From the NCBI GenBank assembly GCA_963070105.1, contig OY718803.1:2710507-2774506 (forward strand): a stretch of DNA of 64,000 bases, given 5' to 3'. A program made the position numbers and the translations under genes. The notes under the pieces were generated by a model. The model ran no database searches, was not told where the DNA came from, and saw only the letters and a list, made by a program, of their open reading frames with translations. Below, piece by piece: positions 1 through 25,200 of this stretch (position 1 is the first letter of the stretch; each line of letters opens with the position of its first letter). The DNA comes from Litomosoides sigmodontis. Its lineage: Eukaryota > Nematoda > Chromadorea > Rhabditida > Onchocercidae.

Positions 1-1054
1 CTACGATAAACACATTTCAAGCAACCGATAATTAACCTAATTTTTGGTTTTTTTTTCGTGTTTTATTTGCCATAAATGAATGCGAAGTGCGAATGTGTGA
101 AAAAATTTTTGAAAATTAAAAAAAAAATTACGAAATTTGCAGTAATTTTATTTTCCTTTTTTTTAAATATGTAGCTCATAAATTAATCGTTTTCTGTTTT
201 GTTCGTTTTTTTCAATTTTTTACAAAATTTTTTGCACACATTCTCACTTCACATTCATTCAGTTTAATTTTTAATCAAAGCTTTTTTCATTTTAATTTTT
301 CACTTCTAAATCATTTTACAATTTCTGCTTCATTCTATTTTGTTTCATGTTAATTTAAACTGTTTTATTTTAAAAATTATTAAGAAAATTTTTTTTGGAA
401 TTCAAAATTTTCTTTTTTTAACTAATCAAATTTGCAAAATACAATACATATGCGTGTATGCATGTGCGTGTGCGTGTACGTGTGCGTGTGCGTGTGCATC
501 TTGTGTTTACTTTATTACAAATAATATTCGAAGTAATGCGAAAGATAGCTAGCTTATCAATCGACGTATGAATTCAATCGCATTTCTCTCGTATTTCATT
601 CTTGTACTTTCAATGATTGATTGATCGATAATGCAACGATAAGCTAGGAAATTTTTACTGATTTACTTGATTGATATATTTGATATTCGAGTTATGTGTG
701 ATGCACATGCATAAATTAAGGTATTTTAAAAATTTTTAATTTATTTTTTGTTTTTGAGTTCGAAGATGGAATGGATTAATAGTCAAGCAGGTTAGGAGAA
801 ATGGATCAATAATCAGGTGGAATTGAAAATTGAAATTTTATGTTAGTACTTGTACGGTAGTAGTATTTTCCTTTTTTTTTATTTGTAAAAGCTTTCAACA
901 AACATTTTTTTCTCTCGCCCTCTCTCTCTCTCTCCCTCTCTCTCATCATTTTTTATCCTATTTACATACGGAAATGTTGTAGGAGAAATTTATAGCAAAA
1001 AATATTTTAGTCTAAAATTATTAGGAAAAAAATGACAGTTATTTGTGCAGTGTT

Positions 1055-1236
1055 TGTTGTGTATGTGTGTGTGTGTGTGTGTGTGTACGTGTGTGTGTGT
1101 GTGTGTGTGTGTGCGTGTGTGTGTGTGTGTGTGTGTTCATTTATTACTTATTTCGTCGTTTCATGAAATGAGACAGAGAGAAAGGAAGAGGGAAAGAGAA
1201 AAAGAAAGGGAAAGAGAGAGAGGAGGAGGAGAGAGA
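1055..1236. repeat. (GT)n microsatellite followed by GA-rich tract
   Basis: About 80 bp of nearly pure GT dinucleotides (interrupted by a few C/A bases) are followed after about 40 bp by a GA-rich purine tract. The GT part gives a shadow frame of alternating Cys and Val, which is not a protein. Confidence 0.9.
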
Positions 1237-2718
1237 AATTAGCTCATTTCTTTCTTCAATTTCATTCATTTCTTCCAATACTCTAATGGTCAATTTGTTT
1301 GTATAAAACAGTTAGTAAATTAAATTAAGCAATTGCTTTTTTTTTTAAAAAAAAAAAGAAAATTTTCCAAAAGTTTCCTTCCAACTAAAACTTATTAAAT
1401 AAAATCTAATGTGCCACGAAAAGAAAGAAAAAAGAGAAGCAAAATGGAAAAAAAACGAGTAAAACAGCGCATACATGTAACATTTATTCATTGATTTCAC
1501 TAGGAAATGTGCAAAAAAAGAAAGAAAAATTAAAATTTTTAATTATCACAATAATTTTAATTTAATAAAATTCAAACTATACGAGTATAGCGTTGAGAGT
1601 GAATTATTTAAATAGGAATTTATTGGCATTGTTATATTTGCAAGTGGGAAGGAAGGAATGTCGAGAGTGTTTGATGAGAATTGACGAAGGGGAAGATGTA
1701 GAATGGACGGGTGAAGAACAGCGCGTGTGCGTGATGGTTCAGCACTCAACTCTTCTCGTAATCATTCTTCGATCATAACTGCTTGTTGAAAAAGAGAGGG
1801 AGAGGGAGAGGGAGAGGGAGAGAGAGAGAGAGAGAGTGAGAGACATGAAAAAGAGAATGTTTCGAAATTTTAGTGTAAAGCAGGAAATCAGCATATCTAC
1901 TTCAGACAGTACATTTCATTTTCTTTTTCTTTCCCTTTCTCTCTCTCTCTCTCTCTGTCTTTTTGTTTGATATCCATTTCTTTTAATTTTTTTATTTCCT
2001 TCGCTTACTCATTTTGCATCGTTTAATTTATTTGTTACGTATTTATTCATTTTTATTTTAAAATTTAATTTTTTATTTTATAATTCTATTATTTGTTGTT
2101 GTTGTTCTTCTTTTTTCTAACATTTATTTGCACATTCTAAAATCAGTTCACTTCAATTCTATAAGATAAAGTAAACGTAAAAAGAAATTGTTTCTTTAAT
2201 TTGATAAATTTCATCGCAAAATTTTATAATTTCAAATATTTAACTGAATTTACAGTGAAAAAAGATTTGTTAATTTGTGATGAATTTTCCTATGCTAAAT
2301 TGGCTTATTAATTTTTGGTGCAATTGACAAATTATGCAAATAATACTTTTGCTAAAATAATAATAAACTTTTAGAATGTATGATTGTATGATTGAATTCA
2401 TTTATTTTTTCGATAATTTTTATGGTAATTGCGAGGAGTTACTTTTAAATTTAATAAGAGAGCCCTAATTACTTTTAATTTCTTCATCCTCTACGTTAAC
2501 TTTTAATTTGCTATTTAAAAAAGGGCTAAAAATTTAATTTTAATTTGGCACTACTAATTGCATTTGCAAAATTTAATTGCCTAAGTTGCATTGATAAAAT
2601 TTTACAGAATGGCTAACCATTTTTTTTTCATATCAATAAATTAGCACCTATTTGCTATTTAAACTTTTGAAAAAAATTTCCTAAAACATTTCGAAGAATC
2701 TTTGATTTTGACAATTTT

Positions 2719-2749
<31 letters not shown>

Positions 2750-4485
2750 GAAGAAGCGATTAGCATGTATAAGTGTGTGCTACGGACGATGATGTAGTGC
2801 AAGTGAAAGCAACGCTGTATGCGATGGATGCCATTCATCTCCTGATCTTTCGTCCGGTTTTTTCATCCGGTTTTTTCTATGTTGATATATCTTTTATCAG
2901 GCGACACTTATTTAGCTTCCCTTTTTATATTATTTTCCATTAAAAAACTTTGTGGCAAAAAGAAATTTCTTGATTAGTGTAGAAGTATTGATTTTTTCTT
3001 GTCCGGTTTCTTCGTGCAGTAAGTGCATTTTTAATTTTTCAAATATTTTTAATTTCTAAAAATTCACTTTCCCGTTTTGCCCAAAAATTTATTTCTTTTC
3101 ATCCCTCTGTTTTTTCTTTCCTTTTTTGCTATTATTTTTAATTGAAATTGAATCAAAATTTTGGACCCTGTATTTTTTTGAAGCTGAATTAAATTTTATG
3201 CCTGAAACAAAACGACAAAGAAAATAAATTTAATAATTTTTTAAATGCATTATTATAATCCCTATAACTACGCTCGCTTTGTTTCACAAATATTTAGAAT
3301 TATATCGGATCTTTAAAAAAACTTGAATTTGTTTAAAGTTCTAACAAGAGAAATTTACACCTTGTTTCTTGCATCGTTTTCTTTTCACACTTTTTTTGGA
3401 ACATATTTTATGTCTTTACTACTGTTTGATTGAGTGAAAAGCATTTGAATTAATTTAATTAACTTTATTGTTTTATCTTAAAGTTTAAAAATAAACAAAC
3501 AAACCTTCTTTTGTATATGAAAAACAAAATAAGAAACAAAAGAAATGTTGCACATTCCTATTGTATTTCCAATTGCTCTGTTAATTTAATATTAATTATG
3601 AAATTACTTCGCTTGTTTCCTTTCAAAAATTTACAAAGTAAAAGAAAAACCGTCTTTCAAAATAAACGATAATGAACGATAATGAAAATAATTTCATTAA
3701 ATTTAAAAAAAAGTTTTTTTTTCAAAAAGTTTTTCTTTTGCATTTCTTCCAATTTACTGTGCTTTCTCTCTCACTTTTTCTCATTTTGCACTGTCACAAT
3801 GAATGATTTTCACATCTCTCCAATTACCTCTGTACAATTTTGAAATAATTTCATTTCCTCCAATTTCTGTTCCTTTCCAAATTTTATTGCAATTTTTTTT
3901 AGGCAAAAATTTTGACAAATCATCTTTAGCACATCAATGAATTATTTCAGTTTCAGCTGAGGAAAAATTTATTTTGCTAATTGATGATGAATTGAAAGTA
4001 AACAATGATTTTGAAGTTTGGTGACGTTATTAAATGAAAATAAAATGAACGGAATTAGCTGGAAAATTTAGCTCTGCTCTACGCCTACCTGATTTACCTA
4101 GATAATCCTAAATTAAAATTTAATTTTAGCCATAAATTTTTTACATGCTATCATATTATTACACAAATTAACACATTTCCTTTCCTTCTTTTCCTCTTTT
4201 TTTTGCTTGAATTGACAAGAGAAAGAAAGAATTTATTTTTGTTTTTAAATTTATTGTTACAAATTAACCCATTTGATCTTTTATTTATATCAAATTTGCT
4301 TCAAAATTGATTGTATTGTTTGTCAGTTAAATTAGGCATTGAATTTATGGAGTGAAATACCTTCAAATGTTTTGTTGCAATACGAAATGGTATCGATTTA
4401 ATTATCAAAATGTTTTAGATTGTACTTTAGTTGTCGAAAAAAATTTACTTCCTTCTTGTTTATGCTTGCTTACGGACAATATAAG

Positions 4486-4543
4486 GTTAACTAATTAACG
4501 TAATTTTTGTTAATTAGTTAACATATAAGGTTAACTAATTAAC
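4486..4543. repeat. Inverted/direct repeat of a 14-bp unit
   Basis: GTTAACTAATTAAC occurs at 4486-4499 and again at 4530-4543; its exact reverse complement GTTAATTAGTTAAC lies between them at 4509-4522. The outer copies are direct repeats of each other and each can pair with the middle one, with spacers of 9 and 7 bases. Confidence 0.9.
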
Positions 4544-5763
4544 ATAATTATATGCGATCGATCGGATGATGTAAGTGAAATATTGAGGATTTTTTTTTTG
4601 GTGAATATTCTACTTCATGATTGTGCTATAATATTACATTCTGATGAAAGCTCTAAATATGGCATCATTCATGAGGGGAAAGTTAGTGAGGCGCTAAACC
4701 GTAAAGTGCGCTTAATGAAAATTGAGTGTTAATGAAAAGGTAGACGTAAAACACTTATGAAAATGAGCAACGATTGAGCAAGTCATTTAATCATTTAAGC
4801 ATTTCTTACTTCTTAGAAAAACAAAAATGAAGCGTTTCTAATAAAAAGTAAAATTTATTAAAATTGTTCATCTTCTTGTGATTTTCTTCTTTTGATAAAA
4901 TGCAAAATTTCGACACATTTTGTTATTGAATGATGGAAATTTGCCTAACCAAACAATATCCTTTCTTTATAATTTAGCTAAATTCTAAATTCCATTTCAA
5001 CACTATGCTTACTTCATCAATCACAACACTGCTAAAACACACACACACGCACACACACACGCAGAGATAATGAGAACTAAAAGAGGAGAGAGAGAGAGAG
5101 AGAGAGTGAAAAAAGATACCATTTTTAAAACATTCAAATTATTCATTAAAATTGAAAAGTGTAATAGTATTGTGTAAGTGGAAAAGTTTGAATTTCAATA
5201 ACAAGTGGATATTAAAATTTTTCAACATTCGAAAAATGTTTTAATCATTTTTGCCACTTTCTTTTATCATTCAGTTACATTGTCTTTACACTAATCCGTT
5301 GTTTCATTCATACATTGCACATTAATTTGTTCGTTTCACTAATTTTCAACATTCCACAATAAATTTTTCAATTCATTTCAATCGCTAATATGCAATCGGT
5401 CATCACACATATTTTACTTATAATTCCATCATCTTACTGTATTTATCAATTTGATAGAAATTCATTTTGCATATTTACTATTAGAATTAAATTAGATTAT
5501 TGGAATTTTGAAAATTTTTTTCATCTATTTTTTATTTTTCAAAAAATTAAGGTTACAAAAAGAAATTACGCTCATTCTTAAATTAATAATTGGAATGTTA
5601 ATCGTGCGAGTAGTTTGGAGTAAATGTGAAAAATTAATTTCGCACCACAATTACGTGCGCTATCATCGATGTGTGTTTTTTCCCACTCATTTACCATTCA
5701 CAAATTTGCATAAAATTTAAATGTTAAAAAATTAATTCGTTTGCAGAAGTGTGTGCTCGCTGC

Positions 5764-18668
<12,905 letters not shown>

Positions 18669-19702
18669 TTTGAAAAAAATTATTTGAAATGCTAATGGTA
18701 ATTGCAATAGTTGAAATCGTTTAAAGATGAAATGCTTATTATGTTAGTAGCCAGGAAATACATTTCTTAGTGCTTGCTATATGTCCAATGAAACTTACTT
18801 CATTGTTGCATTCATTAGAGAATGAGGTGAAGTATGCTTGATCAATAACAGAAGCCTAGCCTAACTGCTAGAACTTGCAAAAAAAAAGTTCAAAACTTGA
18901 AAAAAACACACACATACACGTACAGTTCGCATCCGTAATTCTTGTTCATTGATATTTTAAAAGAAATCATAATCAAAATTTGAAAAAAAAAATTTAATAA
19001 AATTTCTGTTTTCGCAGCGAAAGTTTCTTTCTTCCATAATTATGTGAATTATGCAAACGTATTCATTCAGTGCAATCCGTACACTAATTTTGTACATATG
19101 AAATTTATATGTTAAGGTAAATTTTACCCATAGTTGAATGGACGTAAATACACATGCTTTTGTCATTTGTTAAGAGAAAATAGGATCTGTCGCACCTGTT
19201 TTCTTCCTCTTTCATTGATATTATACTATTGCTAATACTACTGCTACTACCACTGCTCAATTAATAATTCGATGTTGTATGCTTTCAAAAGTCATATTTG
19301 TATTATTACTAATGTAAGTGATATGAATTAGCAAATTTCACTCATTACACTCAATGATGCGTGTGTTGGAATTTAAAATTTTGCCAAAAATCTCATATAA
19401 AAACATCCAACGTGAATGTGCTTATCGAATAATATCAACAACAATAGGAAGCTTGCAAGGAAATTTTTGCTATCTTCTATAATTTGTATGAGTGTGAATT
19501 ACAATTTTGCAGAAAAACAAAAATTATTTTAATTTAAGGCGGGGCATCATGTATGCAAATGTGTGTGTGTGTTTTATATGTATATGTATATATTTTGTAA
19601 TTTATGAGATAGAGAAAAATATGCAAAAAGAAGAAACCTTATGCACCTCTTTATATCATTTCTTTTTTCGCAAAGAAAACCATCGGCACTTTTACACATT
19701 AA

Positions 19703-19708
19703 AATAAA
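19703..19708 (+). terminator. Candidate TRAK poly(A) signal AATAAA
   Basis: AATAAA about 1.0 kb after the TRAK stop codon. An earlier AATAAA lies at 18996-19001, so alternative 3' ends are possible; which is used cannot be told from sequence. Confidence 0.4.
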
Positions 19709-20056
19709 GGAATCTATTTCTATGTTGTACAATGGAAAATTCGTAGATAAACGCTTCTAAATAACAGAATCATACGAAGATACGCATTGGTACAAAGCAC
19801 TCACATTATGCTTATCAAAAAATATACGAGTAAGACAGTTCAATAAACGAAAGAGAAGTCTGGCAACGATACATAATACATATATAATATATACAGGTTT
19901 AAAATTTTTTTTTTAAATATGAATCTTATGATGTTCCACAATTACGCATATTATCTAGGCAAATTTCGTAAAAAAGCGAAATAATTCTCAAATTATTCAG
20001 GGACATGTAAGTCCACCCTTCTTGCCACTCTTACTCATACAATAATTTATGATCAG

Positions 20057-20062
20057 TTTATT
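20057..20062 (-). terminator. Candidate UBR gene poly(A) signal
   Basis: TTTATT on the plus strand reads AATAAA on the minus strand, 363 bp beyond the UBR stop codon at 20425. It is the first canonical signal downstream. Confidence 0.55.
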
Positions 20063-20424
20063 ACAACTCCTGTAGTTAACTTCTCATATTTTTTCAGCTG
20101 TTGAATATAGCTTAGGAAACACTAGCAAAACAAATAATGAGACAACATGTTGCAATAGCACTTGCAACTAGAAATGTCGCAAAGCCCACTTTCTCAGGAA
20201 GAAAATGCTAATAAAACTGAAGTGGTTAGGCTATCATTTTAAAAAATTAAAAAATTGATCATATATTTTAGCCAAAAGTAATTAATCATATAGAAAATAC
20301 GGATTTCCCTTTAGCGTCTAAATATGAAATAAAATATTCAACTATCGAAGTATTATCTTTCTTTCCGCACATATACAGAATATGTGAAAAATATCAGGAC
20401 GAAGAGCCTCCTATAATGAATAAT

Positions 20425-22282
20425 CTAAAAATGGTGCCATTCAAGTCCTATATTGCGATGGTCAATTTCGTATTGGTTGGCTACTTCTTCTGCTATTGAT
20501 TGATTAAGCCAGAGATTCTCCAATTTAGCATAAAGCTCGTAACTAAGATGCAATGGATTTCCACGCCTGCAATAGATCAAAAGTAGGAAAATTTTCAAGC
20601 TGAACTAGAAGTTCCTCAGCTTAACTGTAGAATTATTATATTGCAACAACAGATAACACATCAGCACTATGTAACAACTAAGAAAATACCGGAATCCTGA
20701 ATCCGTTTCACCATAAGCATCCACATACGGCGCTGGGAGTAAACAGCCCCGTTCACGTGATGTTAGCAGCACTATTTGACTGTCACGAATTCTGAATTTT
20801 CACAAGTATAAACAAGATTTTAACCCTTCTCAATACTATCAAATAATAAATGCTAATAGCGAGCTATTATATAATATCCTATTTACTGGAGCATCAATAT
20901 TTACAAAAAATTTGGAAAAAACAAAAACCAGTTACCGAAGAAACACACCACCGGAGGACCCAGTACAAGTTTTTAAATGATACGAACAAGCTCCAAGCGT
21001 AATACCATTTACCTACAATATTATTAGTATGCATATCATCATTTTTCACTAACCAATACTATAGTAAACGATTAATATTAGTCCTTATAACTCACTGTAC
21101 GTTGACAGCAGTAACTTTGGGAGCACAGCAATGAACCACACAAAAGACACAAGCTAGGTGCCGATGATGAACGATCGTCGATCGGAACAGACGGGCATCT
21201 AAAGAGTTAAAATTTGAAGCAAAAAAACAACAAATAAGCTAAGACTACTTTTGTGCAATATTTCCCTAAATTTCAGAAAACGGTGCCCGTGATGAGACAT
21301 GTAACAATTCATCGTCTCTATCGAAATAACTTCTCATAGAACCCATTCATATTTCAAAGTAAACGTTGCTTAATGACATCATTTTCTTTAAGCGAAAAAA
21401 AACAAAATATTGCTAATTTGATTTGAATATTGGATTATATGGATTATTTATATGGACTACAAAATTATATGGAGTGAAGTTGTAACAACAATCTTCATAG
21501 CATCAACCTGAAGTCCGCTGCCTGATTGATTAATTCCGAAAAGTCTTCCGGCAATTGCACAAATGCGTTTTCCAGAACTGGTTGTCGTATGAAATTTCCT
21601 AAAGACCTATCGCCTTGTGATGACGCCCACCTAAAAGGAAAGTAAAATATTCAAATGGAAAGACAGATGACGACTGTTGCTGTATGCTTCATCTGCTAAT
21701 CACACATGATCGAATTTTTTAACGCGCAGTACATTAAGACTCGATACCTGAAGTAAGGATTCAAACTTCAATCTTAATTCACTTTCCCACACGACCGCTG
21801 TTCTATTAGTTACCATATTAAGAATTCACATAACCCACAATGTAAACAGTTTCTCAACGCATTGTCCGCCGAGGAATTCGCAAATGCTTGGTGTGAAACC
21901 GAGATAACGGCATAGCGGTTCGAATTCATTAACGGAAGGATCTAAAACACAAAAAATAACTTCAATCCATTTTTTATACAACATTTGATCCTGAAAATGA
22001 ATTATAACTAAAAATCAAAAGTTCTCGTGGTTGTTCACATTCTGAAATTCTCCTTCTTTATGACTACAGAATAACATAATAGGCAAGATTCCACTATTCT
22101 AATAGAAGTTCAGAAAGCGACCGCTCAAAATCTGTTAATTTAATCCCTCCATTGCACATGAATGGAAATAAAATGATCTTTGTTACATTACCTTTCAAAG
22201 CTTCTGGGGGTGATACAAGTGTAAGTGCATAGTAAAGAAGTGAGAGTGGACGCAGAAATTCAAGTATTGCTGTATGAAGTGT
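20425..22282 (-). other. ubr-1: C-terminal UBR autoinhibitory/zinc region of the E3 ligase
   Basis: Seven joined exons encode [67 protein letters not shown]-type strand [23 protein letters not shown] and the terminal helix. The Cys/His-rich block matches the conserved C-terminal domain of animal UBR1/UBR2. Confidence 0.92.
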
Positions 22283-25200
22283 CTGCAAAATTTCACAATT
22301 ACTTAAAATAACTGACATCTGTTAGAAAAAACAGTCTTTGTTTGAAATTTAAATACAAATTATGTTACGGTACACCACCGCACAAAGTCCAAATGGGCTT
22401 CATATAGGAATACGAGATTTAATCATTCGTAATTCCTTTTTTTGTTTAGGGGGAGAAATTACGCTGCCCAATACGAACAATTCAGTGCGTTTATAAGAAT
22501 GTCTCACTAGACTTGATCTATTCATATCCTAATAATGAATATACGCCGAACTGATATTTTTCAAAAATGAAAAGGAAGAGAAAGCATTGCCACACGTCAA
22601 TTGGGTAAAATTATGCTGTTCGAAGCGCTGATAGCTAATTAACGGATTGATTACTATAACTAGAAAAAACGTGTAGGATAAGATCTTCACCAAGAATTAA
22701 ATACCATTACGGTACAAGTCATAAGTGTCAGTACTACTGAATTGCGTAAGCAAATTAATGACATAGTCAAAGTTGAAGGGCTTTAAAACACCTTTTTAAG
22801 TGCCACCATTGATGATAGCTGCTGTCCAGGGCGAGCAATAGTGTAAAGGCGCAATAGTAAGTCATCCAATGCCTTATCCTCTTGTACAACAAATGGGGAA
22901 GCTGGTTGATTCGAAAGGATCGGTTCAACATCGAATGTAGCAATAACCTGGTAAAAATAAATAGTTACTCCGAAATTTTTTAGACGTGAGATTAAAATCA
23001 ATTTTAAATCACTTTTGGGACTGGATCCAAATATTTCTAATTTATTGAAAGTTAAAATGAAAATCTTGAAAACACTTTCCACTTTACACTGTCCTTATAG
23101 AACTAACTCGACAAACCACATTGTTATAAAACAAAACCAAATGAAAATATATTCTCCTTTAATCATCGACAGTCGACTTCTGCTCCGAATAATAGGAAAG
23201 TGATATAACATCAAATAACACTGTAACATCAAATATTACCTGATACAAATGTCCAATAAGTGCCAATTTTACAGCATACTGCTCATTTTCTGAACCATGC
23301 GGAAACGTAACAATTCCTTCTTTGTTCGCAGCTTTACCATTCTTGCTCGTATTATCCCAGCCTTCGCACATTGCCATTTCAACCTACGACAATATGGTCA
23401 ATTTCGGAGTGCATAAACTTCGAAGTGTAAAAACATCAAGAAATTAACATGATCACTTACTGCGAGTGAAAGCATATCGATTGTCAGGATGTTTACCGGC
23501 TTCTTAATATCATCTGTTATCAGAACAACTACCGCGCATTCCAACTGAGACTAAAAATTTTACAGTGTTTTATGGATATTAGCATTTTCAAAGGTAGCAC
23601 TTAGTATTAGTGCTGTACTTCAATTGATGATTGCACATAATCAAAACTGAAATAAATAAAAATAGTCCACTGACTAAAGATTAAAATGCAAAATCAATTA
23701 ATGGTTCTCATGACTTGGCTTTTGTAAACGTCAAAGTGAGTGGTAGTATTTTAATCAGGAATAAATTAACATTTGGAAATGTATGTACCATATTACTAGG
23801 ATCAATTCCCTCTGGTAAGCGGATCTCTGCTCTCCTTTTCCCTTCCACTGTCTTCAGTGACGATTGATCAGTGGGATTCACTGAGTCCATAGCATAATCC
23901 ATTGCAGAGTTCTGATTAATAGTTTCTCGATGTGATAGGAGTGGCGACAACAGCTGGAGCAGAAGAAGTCGTAGGAAGTAGTATGATGAATGACATTTCA
24001 TTGTCGCTGCAGCACAGCTTCGTGATAAGGCATATATGCACTCACGCTGAAAACAGATTTCAACATTTACATCAAAATATTGGGTCAATTTGTTCGTGAA
24101 TTCACTAGTGCAATGTCCTCTCTTTCAAATCCATCAAAAAAATTCTAGGACAGTGAATTCTAAACAAAGAAATCCTATAATACGTACTACATTTATAATT
24201 TTTATGTCCCACTTTGTTTGCCTGAGATTTACATTGTGACATTTAGAAAACATGAGATTAGCTACCTTTTGACATAAAATACTGTACGTAACATTTGCAA
24301 ATAACCTGTCTAGCGTTCCACGCTCCAAATAGTGGCTTGCCACCACGACGAAGTACTGTTGCGATTGAGCGAAGTGAAAATGCAGTAGCTTGGAACGTAA
24401 AAACTGCTTCCATAATTTCCCGGTTGAAATAACCAGAAGCCCCGTCATTTTGTAAATGCTGCAACTTCTCAAAAAATAATTTCTAGCTCATAATGTGAAA
24501 AATGTGTAGTTTTATAAACTATTAAAGGATAACTAATCAGCCGTAATCTATTAGTAGAAAATGCTTCAGCAATGTAATAGCAAATATGTTTAACAGGATT
24601 AACGTTGACGTCACTAATTCTAGCCTTTGTGTGAATCACTAACCAAATTAGTTTGTTTGAAAAAATAATGCATCATATCCCAAATCGATGGTGAAAAATA
24701 CGTTCGTACACTGAAAATTTTATTGATGAATATAGAATCCAAAATTAATTCAGCCATACAATTTCTTCACTGTCTTCTTCAAGCACTAAATTCTTCCTCT
24801 CCCTGCTCATAACTTCAATTTGATTCTTTAAAATCCTTCAACTTTTTCGTTTGTTGAAATATCAAAAATACCACACCTATCACTTTGCTGCTTTTCCGGT
24901 TGAATAAGCATATCTTTGATTCTATGCATAACATCCGGAATAGATGTTAAAATTGCAAAGAAACGTCCGTCAGTGCCACTTTGCTTCTTCGCAGCAGTCT
25001 TCACTGCGCTTTCTTCATTATCATCTACCTCCATCATTTCATCTGGTTCTAAAAATTGTGGCTCATGTCGCGTTTCGACGTATACAATTTGCCTAACGCC
25101 GTCGGCTTTAATACTTATTAATCGGTGGAACCACTCGTTTATTAACTGATTCCAATCACTCCTGTTCTTAGTTCTTTCTTGCCTTCCACAAAAACTTAAG

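Larger units (their letters stand above)
1..5746. other. Non-coding AT-rich region upstream of the TRAK gene
   Basis: I see no convincing coding exon here. The region is poly-A/poly-T rich and dotted with simple repeats: (GT)n near 1057-1135, GA-rich tracts at about 1175-1237, 1795-1845, 2720-2744 and 5087-5107, and CT-rich tracts at 905-946 and 1938-1957. The open frames are created by these repeats or are short and lack protein-like composition. It probably holds the promoter and any 5' untranslated exon of the TRAK gene that starts at about 5747, but I cannot point to a specific element. An inverted repeat at 4486-4543 is described separately. Confidence 0.6.
18669..20424. other. Convergent 3' intergenic region
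   Basis: Contains the 3' UTRs of the TRAK gene (+) and the UBR gene (-). Candidate poly(A) signals on the plus strand are AATAAA at 18996 and 19703; on the minus strand the first after the UBR stop is at 20057-20062. No coding exon is seen. Confidence 0.7.
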
